This document shows positions 36,933-50,456 of a DNA stretch of 64,000 nt, in pieces. Each line of letters opens with the position of its first letter. Position 1 is the first letter of the stretch. Source of the DNA: Chamaea fasciata (Eukaryota > Chordata > Aves > Passeriformes > Sylviidae); assembly GCA_029207755.1 (NCBI GenBank), contig JARCOQ010000005.1, forward strand, positions 46,403,563 to 46,467,562, given 5' to 3'. Both the position numbers and the translations under genes were made by a program. A model generated the notes under the pieces. That model was not told where the DNA came from and searched no databases. It saw only the letters and a list, made by a program, of their open reading frames with translations.

Positions 36933-37196
36933 CCCAAACACCTCGATATATCCCAAGTGTTGCCTTACACAGAGGGCAGCTCCACCACTGTGCCTTCCTT
37001 GTCTGTCTCTCCCGAAGAGCGGGAAGCCCTGCATGACAATATTGCAGTCATGTAAGCTATCCCACCATGTCTCCGTAATCACAACGAGGTCAAAGCCCAT
37101 ACTCACAACGAGGTCAAAGCCCTGTGACTGCCTGTGGATCTGTAGTTCATCCTGTTTGTTCCCCATACAGCATGTATCGGTGCACAGGCACTTCAT
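36933..37196 (-). pseudogene. CR1 ORF2 fragment: AP-endonuclease domain
   Basis: Translated on the minus strand, this piece includes MGNKQDELQ, FDLVVITETWWD and GFPLFGRDRQGRHSGG, matching the conserved start of the CR1 endonuclease (family form near MGNKQEELE ... DLVAITETWWD ... RRDRQGRRGGG). The E and W residues of the TETWW box are kept. A 24-bp tandem duplication (copies of a 20-base unit at 37079-37098 and 37103-37122) inserts eight extra residues, repeating GFDLVV in frame. The domain is cut off shortly after LGYIEVFG, so the catalytic C-terminal half is missing. Confidence 0.9.
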
Positions 37197-38828
37197 ACAA
37201 GTATTTGATGATCTCAGGATCCCAGCAGGGGTGGGGGGTGCGAAATGACGCACTACAATCCTCTCTTGTGGTTATGTCTTTGGCTGCTTATACTTGCTTG
37301 ACTGTAGAATTTAGGGAATAAAACCTGCAATTAATCTTTTTTATGCCAAGTTTTATGGCCAGTGCAGGTATATATTGATTTATCAGAGTATATATCTTAT
37401 TAAAACACCTTCAGTAGTTGATTTACCAACCTTACAATGACTGATTATAGGCTTATACATCTGGGAAAGAAGTAGCTTTCCAGATGGCAGGGGCTAAACA
37501 TTTTTTAAGAGATACAAAGTGCACTCTGATTACAGGTCAAACTGCAGCTTCATTTAGGTCGTCACCCCTATGTTCTGTGTTCAGCCTGCTGTGTTCTGGA
37601 GTGTCAAAAACATAGACTTGTCTCACCAGCTGAAGCCAATACAGGAGAATAACCTGTAGAAATAAGGTCTGGTCCCACCTTCTTTTCTTCTTGATGCATG
37701 AAGGTACTAATGATCTTCCATGCTTTCCAAAGTCACCAGTCATCATGACTGCTCATCTATCCAGCACAACCTATCCATGTGAATCGCACTGTTAACCACC
37801 GATGTTCCCACCTGCTCTTTAACATAATGTTGAGATAATGTTTTGAAATCTGTTTTGAAATGATTTGAAAATATTGCTGGGGGGAAAAGAATGAAGGAAT
37901 TGGTGGAGTTTAATTGTAACTTCAGGAATTTTGTTCTGTAGATATCTCAACAATCGCCATGAAAAGATTCCTTAATGTGTCAATATCTGTTCAGAGTATT
38001 ATGTAATTGTTCTTAAAGGCACTCCTCAAGAGACACCAGCTTACCAACATTCCAATTTCTGATGAAAGGTAGAGAAATGCCTGCAAAAGCTGAAACTCGG
38101 CAAAATTTTAAAAAGCAATCTTGCTGGGTATTCCCTAAATTACCTTTTGCTGATCTTAACTGTGAGTTTAGATAAATGTAAAATTGTTTTTTATAACAGG
38201 AAACTTGATCTGTCTTTAATAATGGAAAAAGTACTGTCCCATACTGAGACCTTATCACTAGATATCTGTTTATGACTACCACCTTATTAATAGCTTAAAA
38301 AATATGTAAATAGACTTTTGTGATCAGAAAATCTAACCTTTTCTTAATAATTTTAGGGTGTCATACAGTAAGTGGAAAGTGAAAAAACTATCTTTAATAA
38401 TTAAAATAACTTTAAATGTGTTTTGCCTGATCCCCTACAAAAATGCAAAAAAAGATGATCCATCTATCTAGGTATACAGTACCTGCCAGTATGGCTTAGA
38501 AAAAAAAAATCTCTCTGGAGTGAAAATAGCAATTAATTATATATTAATCTTGAGATTTCTCCCTTTTAATCCTATTCATTATCCATTGTCATGTGAATTG
38601 TTCTTTCTAATTTTCCCAACAGTAATTATCATTCAGTTTATTATAATATTTTTCTTTTCTATTACTTGTGTTCACATTTAACTCAGGTTTGTCTTAACTG
38701 CTTTCAACTGTCTATGTATTTTATGAAACTTTTTTGGTCATTTTGTTCATTCTTTCATGTTCCAGTTCTCCCACTGGAGAAGTGTATCAGCTTCCACTGC
38801 AAACTTCCCCACAGGCCTGCCAGCACTT

Positions 38829-38875
38829 CAAACCATTTTGCAAACATCAGCTCCACAGACATGCAAAATGGTTTG
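38829..38875. repeat. 14-bp perfect inverted repeat with 19-nt loop
   Basis: CAAACCATTTTGCA (38829-38842) pairs perfectly with TGCAAAATGGTTTG (38862-38875). A stem this long is unlikely by chance at a single site but not extraordinary in 64 kb. No flanking target duplication was seen. Confidence 0.8.
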
Positions 38876-41649
38876 CCTTTCAGTACACATAGTCTTTAGT
38901 CAACACCACTGACAATTTGTAACAAATATAGAAGCTAGAATGGCAGCCATGAAATCCATTTCATGTAGTCCACTCCAGAGTCATCAAACAGCAGTATTAA
39001 CAAGTTGGTATTAACAGCTTTTGTCAGCTTTGAAGCATTTCAGATCCAAAAAGAAAGAGCAGGCTCTATATGATGCTCTGAATTGCTCATCTTATCTAGC
39101 TGCAGAAAATGTGTATACACATGACTCAAAGGAGTTCACTCTTTCTTGCTATTCAAAAAACCAATATTCTCATCAGAAATACTATCATCATATATTCCCA
39201 CACTACACAACTAACAATGTTGAGGTTTAAACAGAGGCAATACTAAACAGTATCAGAATTATTAGGCATGTATTAGTCATGACAGCATAACACAAAGCTT
39301 GTCCTTGGTTCTGTACAGTACTCCCTGGTGCAACACTGTACATCTGCTTTTGTCCCCTTGACTGCTGGGGACATGGTACCTGATAGTTGTCTTACAGAGT
39401 GGATGTAAAATCCCTGAAAGATATCATTCTGCACAGCCCGCAATCTCCCTCCTTCTTCCTCATAACTGCTGGAACAGATCATAGCTTCCCCACGATCTTA
39501 GTCCACTGAGATTGGACTGGTTGGACTGTAGGAGTGAGAGAGAGAAAAATATACTGCCTATAGCCCTTGAAGCCTTGGTGACTCTCTGTGCAAAGATTTA
39601 AAAGAACTGTGATAACTTAAGGCTACCATGATCCATTCCTGTTACCCGCTTTATCAAGACAGCATCAAATTATACAGTTCATTACTAACCCAGTGATGTT
39701 CCAATGATGTTCTTCTAAGATACCAATGCTTATCTACTGAGCTGTGCTCCATGAGATATTTTCCACAATTATACATCCTATCAGGATATCTTGCTACAAG
39801 TTCTAAGCATTAAAATAGGGGCATAGAAACAGGAATAATACTCTAATATTAAGCAACACTCTTTTATAAGAAGAAACAGAGTCAATGCCGGAACAATGGA
39901 ATAGATGGAGGTTTTACTAAGGATTTTTTGTTGGATTTCATGTTGATTCTTACTGCCACTTTTCCTCTTTTGAAATCTTTATTGCTTATCTTTATATCTA
40001 TTTTCACTTTCCACTCTTATTCCTCAGATGTTCAGTGTGCCACTGTTCTTACAGGTTCTAGAACAACAGCAAAAGTAAAGCTATCTGGGCTATGCTCCTG
40101 TTAAGAGTACTTTCCCTTTGGACAGCAATAAAGGAAGGCTCTCATCATAGTCACAACATTGTTACCATGCAATCAAGTGCAGCATTGAAAGCCTGAGGTG
40201 GCTTATCTCACCCAAGAGAAAAAAAACAGATGCCCCACTGTATACTCAGCAGTATTTATTCTCATTTCCCTGCATCTCAGTTGTTCAAGTGTGGGGTTTC
40301 GGGGGTTTTTTTCCAGTGAAATTCTACACCCTTGACAGAAAGATTTCTCCCATCAAAACAAAAGAAAAAAATGCCTTCATGATCATGTCTACCTTTCTAA
40401 TGAACAGTTTTTAGTAGGCTTGGAGCTTTATTGAGCTTTGTTTCTTTTCTTGCCCCTACAATTAGACAATAGTAATTTATGATTTCTTTTCTTGCTGATC
40501 AAGTCTCTATGGAACAACGCCTTTCAAACTAATTTTCAAAAACTTTACTGTTTTCTATTAGTGCAAGAAAGACTAAAATGTAACCTTGCAATGTGAATCC
40601 ATCAAAATTATTGCCACCTCAAATAAAAGAAAATGACAGGTCGTTCAGAGTACTTGTAAAATAATTTCAGATACATTTTTGGATTTATCTGGGAAAAATG
40701 GCACTACACTATCTAAAAATACCAATTTTTACCCTGAGGCAGACTCCACTGAAATGAAAGACTTTTACTTTTAAAATGATTTTAAATTTTTACCATAACT
40801 GAATTTACAAATTCTGAATCTTATTTGAAGAGAAACAGAGGGAAAACCAGGAAGGAAGAACATTAACAGTGGAACTGAGTAAAAGAATTCCTAAGATGAG
40901 AAAAGGAAATGTACACCATCTGGAAGAGAAGTTTCTAAAATTAGGCTATTAGGTTATATGGTTCATGATTAAAATCTGGCAAAAGCCTTCTTTTCTCTGG
41001 CAGAACAGACAGTATCTTGACTCTTGAATAATATTCATGATACTGCTTCAGAGCAGGGAACATTAGTTTCTAGGGATATGAAGTTCTGGATCCCCTGGGA
41101 AGAGGCCAATCTCTTGTTTGAGTTGAATACACTTCACAGATGAAGGGGAGGAAGAAGAAAAAGGTCTTGCCTATTTACCACGGATGCTATCAGTTGAGGA
41201 AAGCGGTTTGGCAGAGCTCCATACAGTGGGATAGCAAATATCAGTAATAGTTTTATTTCTTTGGTTGAAAGGACACAACTTTTCGAATCAGTCCCAGTAA
41301 CTATTTGAATTTTTAATTTATACCCATAGTCCAAACTAGAGCAAAACTAAAAGATGGCTTGAAATGTATTAAAAATATATATCTAGATTTAGAACAATTT
41401 TTTAAAGCTTTGTTCTGTAGGCAGCTGTTCCTTATTAGTGAAATTATGCAAGACAATCTTGAAAAATCTGGGTATCAGAAAGGATTTGGGAGTGATGACA
41501 CCTGACAAATAATTTTGCCAGGCACAACACCAGAATTTCTTCTATGCAAGGTGAAAAGGAGACTAAAATGAAAAACAGGTAACACCACTCAGAATAATGT
41601 ATGATAAAAGAAAACCTTTTATAATTGCTTATCTTTACACTTTTACCAG

Positions 41650-41827
41650 AGAAGAAACCTTTTCAATTATGACCATACAGCACAATTCAGCACAGAGTAC
41701 ATCAGTGACTTGCAGCATTGCAGTCACACCAGAGAGGGGATATGCCTTGTCCAACATCCACAACTTCTGGGCCGAACAAACTAAAGCAAGCAGAATGCAA
41801 AAATGCAGTCGTATTGCTTCTTACTAG
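41650..41827 (+). other. Weak candidate non-coding exon (plus strand)
   Basis: A pyrimidine-rich acceptor (CTTTACACTTTTACCAG) ends at 41649 and an excellent donor (TTACTAG followed by GTAAGTTG) starts at 41828, bounding 178 nt. The open frame across it meets a stop exactly at the donor. There is no protein similarity, so a lncRNA exon or chance are the options. Confidence 0.15.
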
Positions 41828-44800
41828 GTAAGTTGCCACTGTCTCCTGCCAATACCCTAGAGGTTGGGGCTGCACAGAGCTGTCTTCCTCAGGGACTTCA
41901 GCTCCCTCTAAGGTTGTGTTCTATGTTTACCTATTACCTTGATTATTCAAGAAACAGTGTATTTTATTGAATTTTGGAAGATTGACATACTCTTCTAGTT
42001 TTCCTATTTTTATAGATTTTTTGCAATATTAATGCCAATTATTTTCTTCTAGTCTTCTAAATTCTCAATTCACAAATGAAAAGTATCCAAGATAAGATAG
42101 TTTTGCCTTGTTCTACATTCTCACCCTCAGATTCTAAATAAGTATGGGAGTACTCACAATGGTAGTATTTTCAGTTAAATGAGTATCTTGTTTTTCTTAA
42201 TCAATCTCCATGTACACAACAGAATATGAGCATAAAGTGGATATAAAAAAGGTGCATGTGGGATAATTTATTTACCTTAGAGACATTTGGACAATATGTC
42301 TTTTAATTATTTTCTTAGAGTTTTCAGAGACTGTGAAATATTCAGGGTCACTTGCCTTTACAAGGAGAACAAGCATTCCAGAATCCCCTCAGGTCAGGAA
42401 CTATCAGAAGAATGAAGAATCTTTTTCTAAAACTGATGTGAAAAAAGATAAATCACAACTAATGTAACAACACGTTAGTCCAAAGTCTCCCCATGAAGGC
42501 TGCACACAGCAATTTTCAGATCATGTATCTGATTGTGAAGCAGGAGAATTAGTTCCATGAATTATAAGAGAAGGCTGGATAGATTAGAGAGTCTAACTTT
42601 TACATAAAATTTGTTGAAAATAATTTAGGAAGATTGGTGTCTGATGGTCTGTTAAAAATGTCAGCAATGCCTTCTTCAGGCAGAATGCAGAAGCTTTTTC
42701 CCTTTTGAGAAGAAATGGAGGTTTCTGATTTACTGCAGACCAGCTGGGTGCAGGAGGCACCTTCCCCTAGAACACTGCAGAAAGCCATTTTTCACTGTAG
42801 GTCTTGGGCAGCTGATTTAGCAGGGAAGGGAAGAGAATGAAAGTAAATAGGCTAAAACAGCTAGGAAAGTAGCTTCTAGTATTTGAATGCAGAAATACAC
42901 GTACTGCAGCTGTGGCATTACAGAGACAATTAAACGAGTGTTCTGTAATCTGAGTTTGACTCACAAGCCGAATGGGATGTACCATTTTAAAATTCTGCCT
43001 TCATGTACTACATACGTGCATAAGTGCTGTATAATAATGTTCTAGCTCCAGATTAGTGGAGACAACATGACTAAGCGTGCTATTTTAATCACCTTTGCAA
43101 TGATGATTACTGTAAAATGCTTCTGAGAATCTTTAAGACTAGTCATTCATCTCCATTTCTTTCTCGTCACAATCCACCCAGATGCTGTCTATCATGACCT
43201 TTTTGCTCCTATTTCACTGTGCTGCTTACCAGAAGATTATTTTTGATCCCCATGCTACTTCGTAACACAAATGCCTTATTGCTGTCTTTATATAGACTGA
43301 AAAATAGTGGTTATCTCAATACCTATGATAATCTGTTTAAAGAAGTACCGTGAGAGAGATTGCACAGGAAATGCTTTTATGTCATTTAATTCTGCTTCTT
43401 CTACCTTTGTTTTTAGAAAGGGAGAAAAGAAGCAGACACAGGATGTTTTTGTGGAGGAACAGGAATATTGGATAAAACCGCTCTATTCACTAAAGGACTG
43501 TCAGTGGGATACTATCACTGCAAAGCAACTCACTGCGGAAATAACCTTCACATTCCTTTTTTGCTACCAAATTTGTATACTGATAAATAACCCTGATCCT
43601 TAGTTATTCTCTCAGGATATGAAGCTCATACAGGAAAAAAAAATTGCAAAACCTGCATTCAGTTGATGCAAGTTTTTGCTACATCTTTACTATTCATATA
43701 ATAAAATAATGCTGATCCCAAATTGGTGATCTCAGAGGGCCTCAGGTAAGCCAGCAATATCTTCTTATGAGAACCATGTTAAAGGGGCTTACCCAAAATT
43801 CAAATGGAGGGCTGTGTGTTATCTTCTGTTCTTTACAGAAAGTGTAGAAGAAGTGATGGACCAAAACTTCCTATATATCTGAGAGCTCCCATTCTGCTAT
43901 GCTCCAACAGATGGCAGGGCTTCCAGGAATTTCTAGGTTTTTTCCTGCTGGGATCCTATGTAAGGTATGGTTGTCCCTCTGCGTGAAAAAAAGGCAGAAG
44001 AACAAGCCATCATAAAACATAAGGGATATCCTTGTGTTTATTTTGCGAAATGAATTTGCATAAGAAAGAGAAAGCTATAATTACCATTTTTGACTGCTAA
44101 GTAGTGTTGTGTTGCTGAGTTTTTAAGCACATCTCTATAAAGGGCAAAATATAAAAAGTTCATCTTGTTGTAAAGATAGCATTTGTTGCCAGAGCATTAC
44201 CTGTTCTAAGTGGTGGGATAGCTCTGGAAAAATAACATGCATTTAATTGTGTCTATTAGATATTCAAGTTAATTTATTTACTTGGAACAGCTCCACAGTT
44301 TTGTGTAAGGTTGTCAGACCTTAGGAGTCTGGAGCATCCACTAACTACTTGAAATAAAATCCAGGAAATTAAGATATATAAGTAGGAGAGAAATAAGTCT
44401 GTGGAAACTCTGGCCACGCTCTGCCTTCAGGTCTCTTTTTGTAGTTCAAGAATAGGTCGTCTGACAGTCGTTACTCTGAAACAGGAAGACTGAAAGCAGT
44501 ACTTGCTATATGTTTGGAAACACGTTGTTAATTTCTACCTGAGACTATAGAGCTGAACAAAAATTAAGCTTAAACACCAACTTCAGTATATCTGACTGAT
44601 ACTATTTAAGACACCACATTACTAATTGTCTTGCTGGTAGCCATAGCCCTAAAAATAATACTTGAAAAGGGTGGCAAGAGATCATTGGCAATTAAGACTT
44701 ATAAAAGAATGTTTCGGATGTAGCAAACCTATAGAATCTTGGATTATGATGAATGAACTCTGTGGCACACTTAGAGCTTGCTGTAAAATATATGTAACTT

Positions 44801-46236
44801 CCTCTCTTTAGACTAGCATATGCTTGATTCTAGTTACCATAGAGCAGGAAGAGCCATTGTGGAAATGACAGAAAATCTGAAATTCTTCCATGTTTCAAGT
44901 CGGCAGAGGATTTAAGCATATTCTGAATTTTGAGTTAATCCCACTGAAGTATTTTTAAATTAATTTAGTTAGTTATGTTTAAGTATATGACATTAAATGT
45001 CATTATGACCCTAATGGTATCTGCAGTATGAGTCTATATTAATGAACATATTCTAAAGCATAACTTCCTTTCTTAATTATACTAACCTCTAAAAAACTGT
45101 GGAGTATGCAATCAATAGATTTTGTTCATTTGTCTCTTCCACAAATTATTAAAGGACAGGCCAACCAAATTCTAACAAAGTATTTAATTCCATTATGGAC
45201 TGTGTGAATTAGGTGATCAGGCCAAAAGTGACCAGCTTAATTCACCATGATGCATCAGCAAAACTGAACAGCTGCACTGGTGTATTAGTGCCTGAGAACT
45301 TTAATTTTTAATCACTACATATAAATAATCACATCAGAAATACACTTCTGATTTAGTTATAGGATTTAGAGTAACAGACATACATATACCTCCTAAACCT
45401 GTCCTAGAGGCCAAATACTAGTATATGGGTTAGTTCCTTTAACTGGTATCAGAGTAGAAAACCTGTGAATGCAAAAATGAGTATACAGCTGCATCCAGAG
45501 ATTTTGGGTGGGTATTCAAGGCTGATTATCTGAACTCAGACACTAAGGGATACTAAATGCCTTTCCTTAACTACAGCAGAAAATACCTCAGAATTGCAAA
45601 TTACCTTTCCTCCCCTCCCTCCTCCCCCAGTTTGCAAGATCTAAACACTCCCTTGACAAAGTTACTTCAAAAAAAGTATATCAAAGCACATTTCAAATGG
45701 CCAGTTCATGAGGTACATAATCTACCTGAGTGGAATTTCCAGAAATAATTACTTGGAAAAACGCTGACTCTACTGTGGCTGTGTTTAGACTCATTTTGAG
45801 GCTAGTTTTTGTGTGCCTATTCAGGCAAATGAGTCAAACAGCAGAACAGTTCACAAAAGAGAGAATAGGAACATAGAAAATTTTGAACTTAGATATGTGA
45901 CTCCTCATAAAAATTTATAAGTTTCTTTTAATCAGTCTTGGAACACAAAAATATGATATGACTCATATTTTCAATCAAAGCTCTTTAAAACAGCTTAGAT
46001 GTTGAATTTAAAGTATTTGTGAACAATATATACACTAAAACTTACTCAGAGAAATTTTTGAATGAGTACATTTGAGAAAATTATAACACGTTCATGACAA
46101 AATCACATGCAGAAACAGAGATAAAACTAATTAAATCAACTATTTCGCAGGAATTATTTGAAACTTACAGTTTTGCCAATATCAGATACCAAGCTTGTGA
46201 AATAAGAGTAATAATGCTTTAAAGCAAGAACAGTAT

Positions 46237-46274
46237 CAGTCCCTTCCAACTCACCATATTCTGTGATTCTGTGA
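46237..46274 (+). mobile_element. CR1 3'-terminal fragment (plus strand)
   Basis: CAGTCCCTTCCAACTCACC followed by ATATTCTGTGATTCTGTGA is the last part of the CR1 3'UTR with its terminal repeat. Only about 38 bases are recognisable, with nothing clearly CR1 upstream, so this is an extremely 5'-truncated insertion or the remnant of one. Confidence 0.8.
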
Positions 46275-48088
46275 CAGTAGTCAACATTCACACACTTACT
46301 CATGATGATATTATTTACATTTGTTTTTAGCTATGACAGAATACAATCAGTCATTTTTTCTTAGTTTCTCATTTTTATTAAAATTGTTTCTGAAAGAACT
46401 CAGTATTGCTACAACTCCTGGAAGCATGCTAGATGACTTACAGTACAAACAGAAGAAAATTAACTTTATGTCAATGAGTTTATTCTAAGAATGTCTTTAC
46501 TTTAGCTTTCCGGCAATTTCTTATCAAAAACCCCCAAAGAGATTGATTTTTTTTGCAAATATTCAATACGTACTATATATTTGGGTAAGCATAGGTTAAC
46601 AGACTTCTATGCAAACAGATAATGAAACAGCAAAATAAAAACTTCATTTTTTTCAATTTGATACTGTGCACAAAAATTACTTACAGCCCCTAAAACTGTT
46701 AATTTACCATGAAATCTTAAATCATAAGACCAAGTGGATATGATCCATCAACCCAACAGTATGGCTTTAGACCAACAGTCAATGAATGATCTGCAGAGCT
46801 CACTTAATCCCCACTAAAACAACTTCCTAGTGCTGTGTAGTTGCTAGAGACAAAGAAAACAACCTGAGTGAGAAAAGCAATCTTCAAATTGGAGATATGC
46901 TAATATTTCCCTAATCAATAACAAATTACTAATTTGATGGTGCTTTGAAAAGGAGCTGAAAATTCCCCCAGAAGAAATCTGTTCAAGATGTGCTCCACAG
47001 GAAGGAGGAAAGCTGTTTGAAAAGTTAGGATTTCAATTTGAACATTGGGGATAATGGCCCACAGTAGGGCTTTTGAATGGTTTCTTTCTCTAATCAAGAA
47101 ACTGTGAGGAGGAGACTGTTCTCCCCCAAGTCCACAAATCACAAACAGTTGGAAAGTGGAACAGCTGAATCAGTAGTTAAATAAAATAAAACAGATTTAT
47201 TTGAGTAATTTTTACTACACCATCTACAATTTTAAAATTTACATTAATATTTCAAGTAGATGACTTTGAGGATGGCCTGAGAGATACAGCAATGCAGGAA
47301 GAACAGGGGACATGATATCAGGTATCTCATACTGGTGGAACCCTTTGGAATGAAAAGGTAAAGAGAGACAGAGAGGGCAGAGCAATGCACTGCAAAGATG
47401 ATGATTTATTTATGCACTAAATTATTAAAATGGATGTTAGTTGTTGTGAAATGTGAAAACCAATTGCTTTATAAATTCAGGGTTGTTCTGCAATTCATTC
47501 TCATGATTCAACAATGGACATAAACAATAACATGAAAAGTTGCCAATAGGTTGCTTCTCATTCCCTCTTCCTTCTCCAAGAAAAGATAGAAGGATAACAT
47601 GAAGGGCAATGACTCTATAGAAATAAAGAAATGGTTTCAGAGAAAAACTAGTCTTTGCTCACAAGCAGGAAAACTGTGATTCCCTCTTGATGCTTTGCAA
47701 CAGTCCGGACAAAACTCAGACAAAATGAGTGAACCTGTGCTTACCTTTCCTATAGTCATAGCAGAATGAGGTTACCAAGAATTGAAGGTTCAGGATATCT
47801 TGGAAGACCTACTTTTATAACTTTCAGGTTATTTCCTGAATAAAGGCCAGCCACACTATGTTGGATGTGTGGTAAACAAGCAGGCATATGCCACTTCAGA
47901 CTGGCATGTTGTCAGAAAAGCAGAGTGTGGACACAAACCTGGGTATCATTCTCTAAAAATAAATATATTACAGCATCTTTAATGTCTTAAGATACAGACA
48001 CCTGTGCTTGTATGACAGCAGGAAGGAACGGAGTAGTTTGTCGCTTGCATTTTTATTTCTAAGTTTCATAGGAGCTTGGAGGAATTTG

Positions 48089-48119
48089 CCTTCTGGAGGG
48101 TACAGATTCCTCCAGAAGG
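48089..48119. repeat. 11-bp perfect inverted repeat with 9-nt loop
   Basis: CCTTCTGGAGG and CCTCCAGAAGG flank GTACAGATT. The GC-rich stem would be stable in RNA if transcribed. There is no poly-T or U-run after it and no gene context. Confidence 0.75.
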
Positions 48120-48686
48120 TTCTCAGAGCTTTTCAGTCCCAAAAAGCAGAAGCAGGACACTCATGGAATATCACACATTGCAAAAAAACCTCGCTATTCT
48201 TCATGTTGAAAGAAAATATTTTTCTACATTTGCTTTCTTTTCTTTCTCCTGCCAATTTTACAGGGGAAAAAAGTATTCTTCTTCTCTGTAACTTCAGATT
48301 TGATATACAATGCACTTGACCAGGAACACTGACAATTGGGCTAAGTGTTTTCATTTCTAAAAAAAAAGCAATCTTAGGAGTTAATATTCTTTCTATCTAA
48401 CTTTCTTATGCAGTATTTTTTTTCTTGTTTCTACTGATCCCCTTTTTCGGTACTGTTTTGATATGCTGAGGAAAGTCAAAGGGGTTCACATCCTATTTTT
48501 GTTTACTCTTTTCCCCTTTCTTGTTCTCCTGGGCTTTTGCAATTCAGGCTAACTTCATAATTCCTTGCATAAAAGGAGGAAGACATCGCCTCAGCCTTCT
48601 GTTCTTCTGAAACCTCAGTTGCTATGCAGCTGGGCTCTCTCCTGGCCTCTCTTGTTGTATGACCATACGTAATGTCTTCTCACTTG

Positions 48687-48700
48687 AAAAAAAAAAAAAA
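48687..48700 (+). repeat. Poly-A run (A14)
   Basis: Fourteen A residues. No retroelement body or polyadenylation signal arrangement was recognised upstream. Confidence 0.8.
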
Positions 48701-50436
48701 GGTATGAGCAGGTTAGCAGTGCTATTGTGTATTCCATTTCTCATCAAGTTTTAGACACGCAACATGAAAAAGACTGGCATTGAAGCAACACTAATTCAGA
48801 TCCTCTGGGGACCTCAACCTTAGTACTGGTAAATCAGCTTTATGGAAATGCTCCTACTTAGAGGACCAAATCAGGATACAGCAGTAGATAATGGAAACCT
48901 GCATGTTTGATCCTAATTCAGAAGATCCTATTTGCACTGCTTAGCATTAGTTACAGAAGATTTGGAAGACCTCTTGGCCTCACAAGCTTATGGTATCAGT
49001 ATCAGTAAATTCCGTAAAAAAAAGGCAAACTTAATAAACCACCACAGGGAGAAAATCTTGATAATGTGAGGTGGCCACCTAAGCATTTACAGACTGAAAA
49101 CTAAATAGGCAGTTATTCTAGTGCCATGATCTAAATATGTTGATCAATTCATTACTAGTAGATAGACCACAAATAACAAAGTAGGCTACTTGCTTTCTAG
49201 TAAATTGATTTAATGTTTGCTATTTCTTCTTTGGAATACTCACATTCTGCAAGGCATTTATCTTTTACAGTAACAATGACATACCATCTTTACTTTGGGG
49301 ACTAGCATAGTTCTTACGTCAGAAGCGAATATTAAAAATCATCAGCTTCTTAAAGTGAAATGTAAAACTAAGAAATGGTTTATAAAGGATATTGCGATTG
49401 ACATATGCAGGTGGTTGGTAGAGACATTAATGAAACAACACATCAAGTCCCTAGATGCTAAAATTATAAATTATTACATCAATTCCCACAAAAAACACAC
49501 ACCCATAAAAGCTGTGACATTAAAAAGCAAAATACCTTGTCTGGTGGCTTCATATTTTGATAGCTCTGTTTCACTCATAGTAAGCTCTCCTGCCGGTCCA
49601 GAGAGGTGCCTTCCCTTCCAGGGGTGCTCTTTCTCTTGATCACCATTTTGAATGCTTTCTGTAATACCTGCCCTCCCCTCATGATACAGGAGATTGTTCT
49701 TTGGTGCTGTTCAATAACATGGTAGGCTCTGCAAATGCAAAAAACTTCACAATCTATACCAAATCATTTAGGAAGCAGTAGATGTATCAGCCTACCACAG
49801 AGATTCTTTTGCTTTCCAAACTTAGAAAGACATGGCTTAGCATTTGGTCCCATCACTCGTTGCTGTGACCAACATTTGAATGATGCCTGGAATGCTTGGA
49901 ATAATAAAGATGAGATGATCCTCCAAGATGTAAGAGCCAGTGCATCTCCTGCTTGGTTGCGGGTTTCAGAAAAAAAACAGCTTATATAGTAGTTACTGAC
50001 ATGTAAATAGGTCTATTGGTCAAAAGGAACCAACACCACTTAGAAATACCAATAATACAGGTTGCAGAACCCATCTAAATAATCAGAATTAATTCATTAA
50101 GTCTCAAGAGGTAGGCATTTGCCTTCTCCTGGCTCAGGAACAACTTTTGCTGAAAACCATCCAGATGCAAGAAGAGTCATATCCTCCCGGAACTACTGCT
50201 ATAGCACAGGAGAGGGAACTGGGTCGGAGTCTGAACAAAAGCTGAAGCCTGGGACTGCAGCTTCATATTTTCCTGGTGTTTTTCTCTAAGCTCTTCTGGG
50301 AAAATAATCCTTTTTGTGCAGTAGGGAAAGAAAGAATTATAGTTCTCATAAAAACAAATACAGGCTGCTACAAATCTAATTCACCCATTGCACCCAAGAG
50401 TAAAAGATAAGTGATCTGGATTTGATTACCTATTGC

Positions 50437-50456
50437 ATATATATGTACATATATAT
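50437..50456. repeat. 20-bp perfect AT-rich palindrome centred on GTAC
   Basis: Alternating AT arms of eight bases on each side of GTAC, within a longer AT-alternating stretch. AT-rich palindromes can extrude as cruciforms and are unstable in cloning, so local assembly may be imprecise. Confidence 0.75.

Larger units (their letters stand above)
35698..37260 (-). mobile_element. CR1 LINE, rearranged and non-functional, minus strand
   Basis: The 3' end lies at the left: on the minus strand the element finishes with a CCATTCTGTGATTCTGTGA tail, the CR1 signature. Going right, the minus strand encodes the ORF2 C-terminal region, reverse-transcriptase blocks and part of the AP-endonuclease domain. 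The pieces are in correct order but total about 1.5 kb, whereas a full CR1 is about 4.5 kb, so large internal deletions have occurred. In-frame stops and frame changes are present. CR1 elements retrotranspose by target-primed reverse transcription. This copy cannot do so. Confidence 0.92.
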
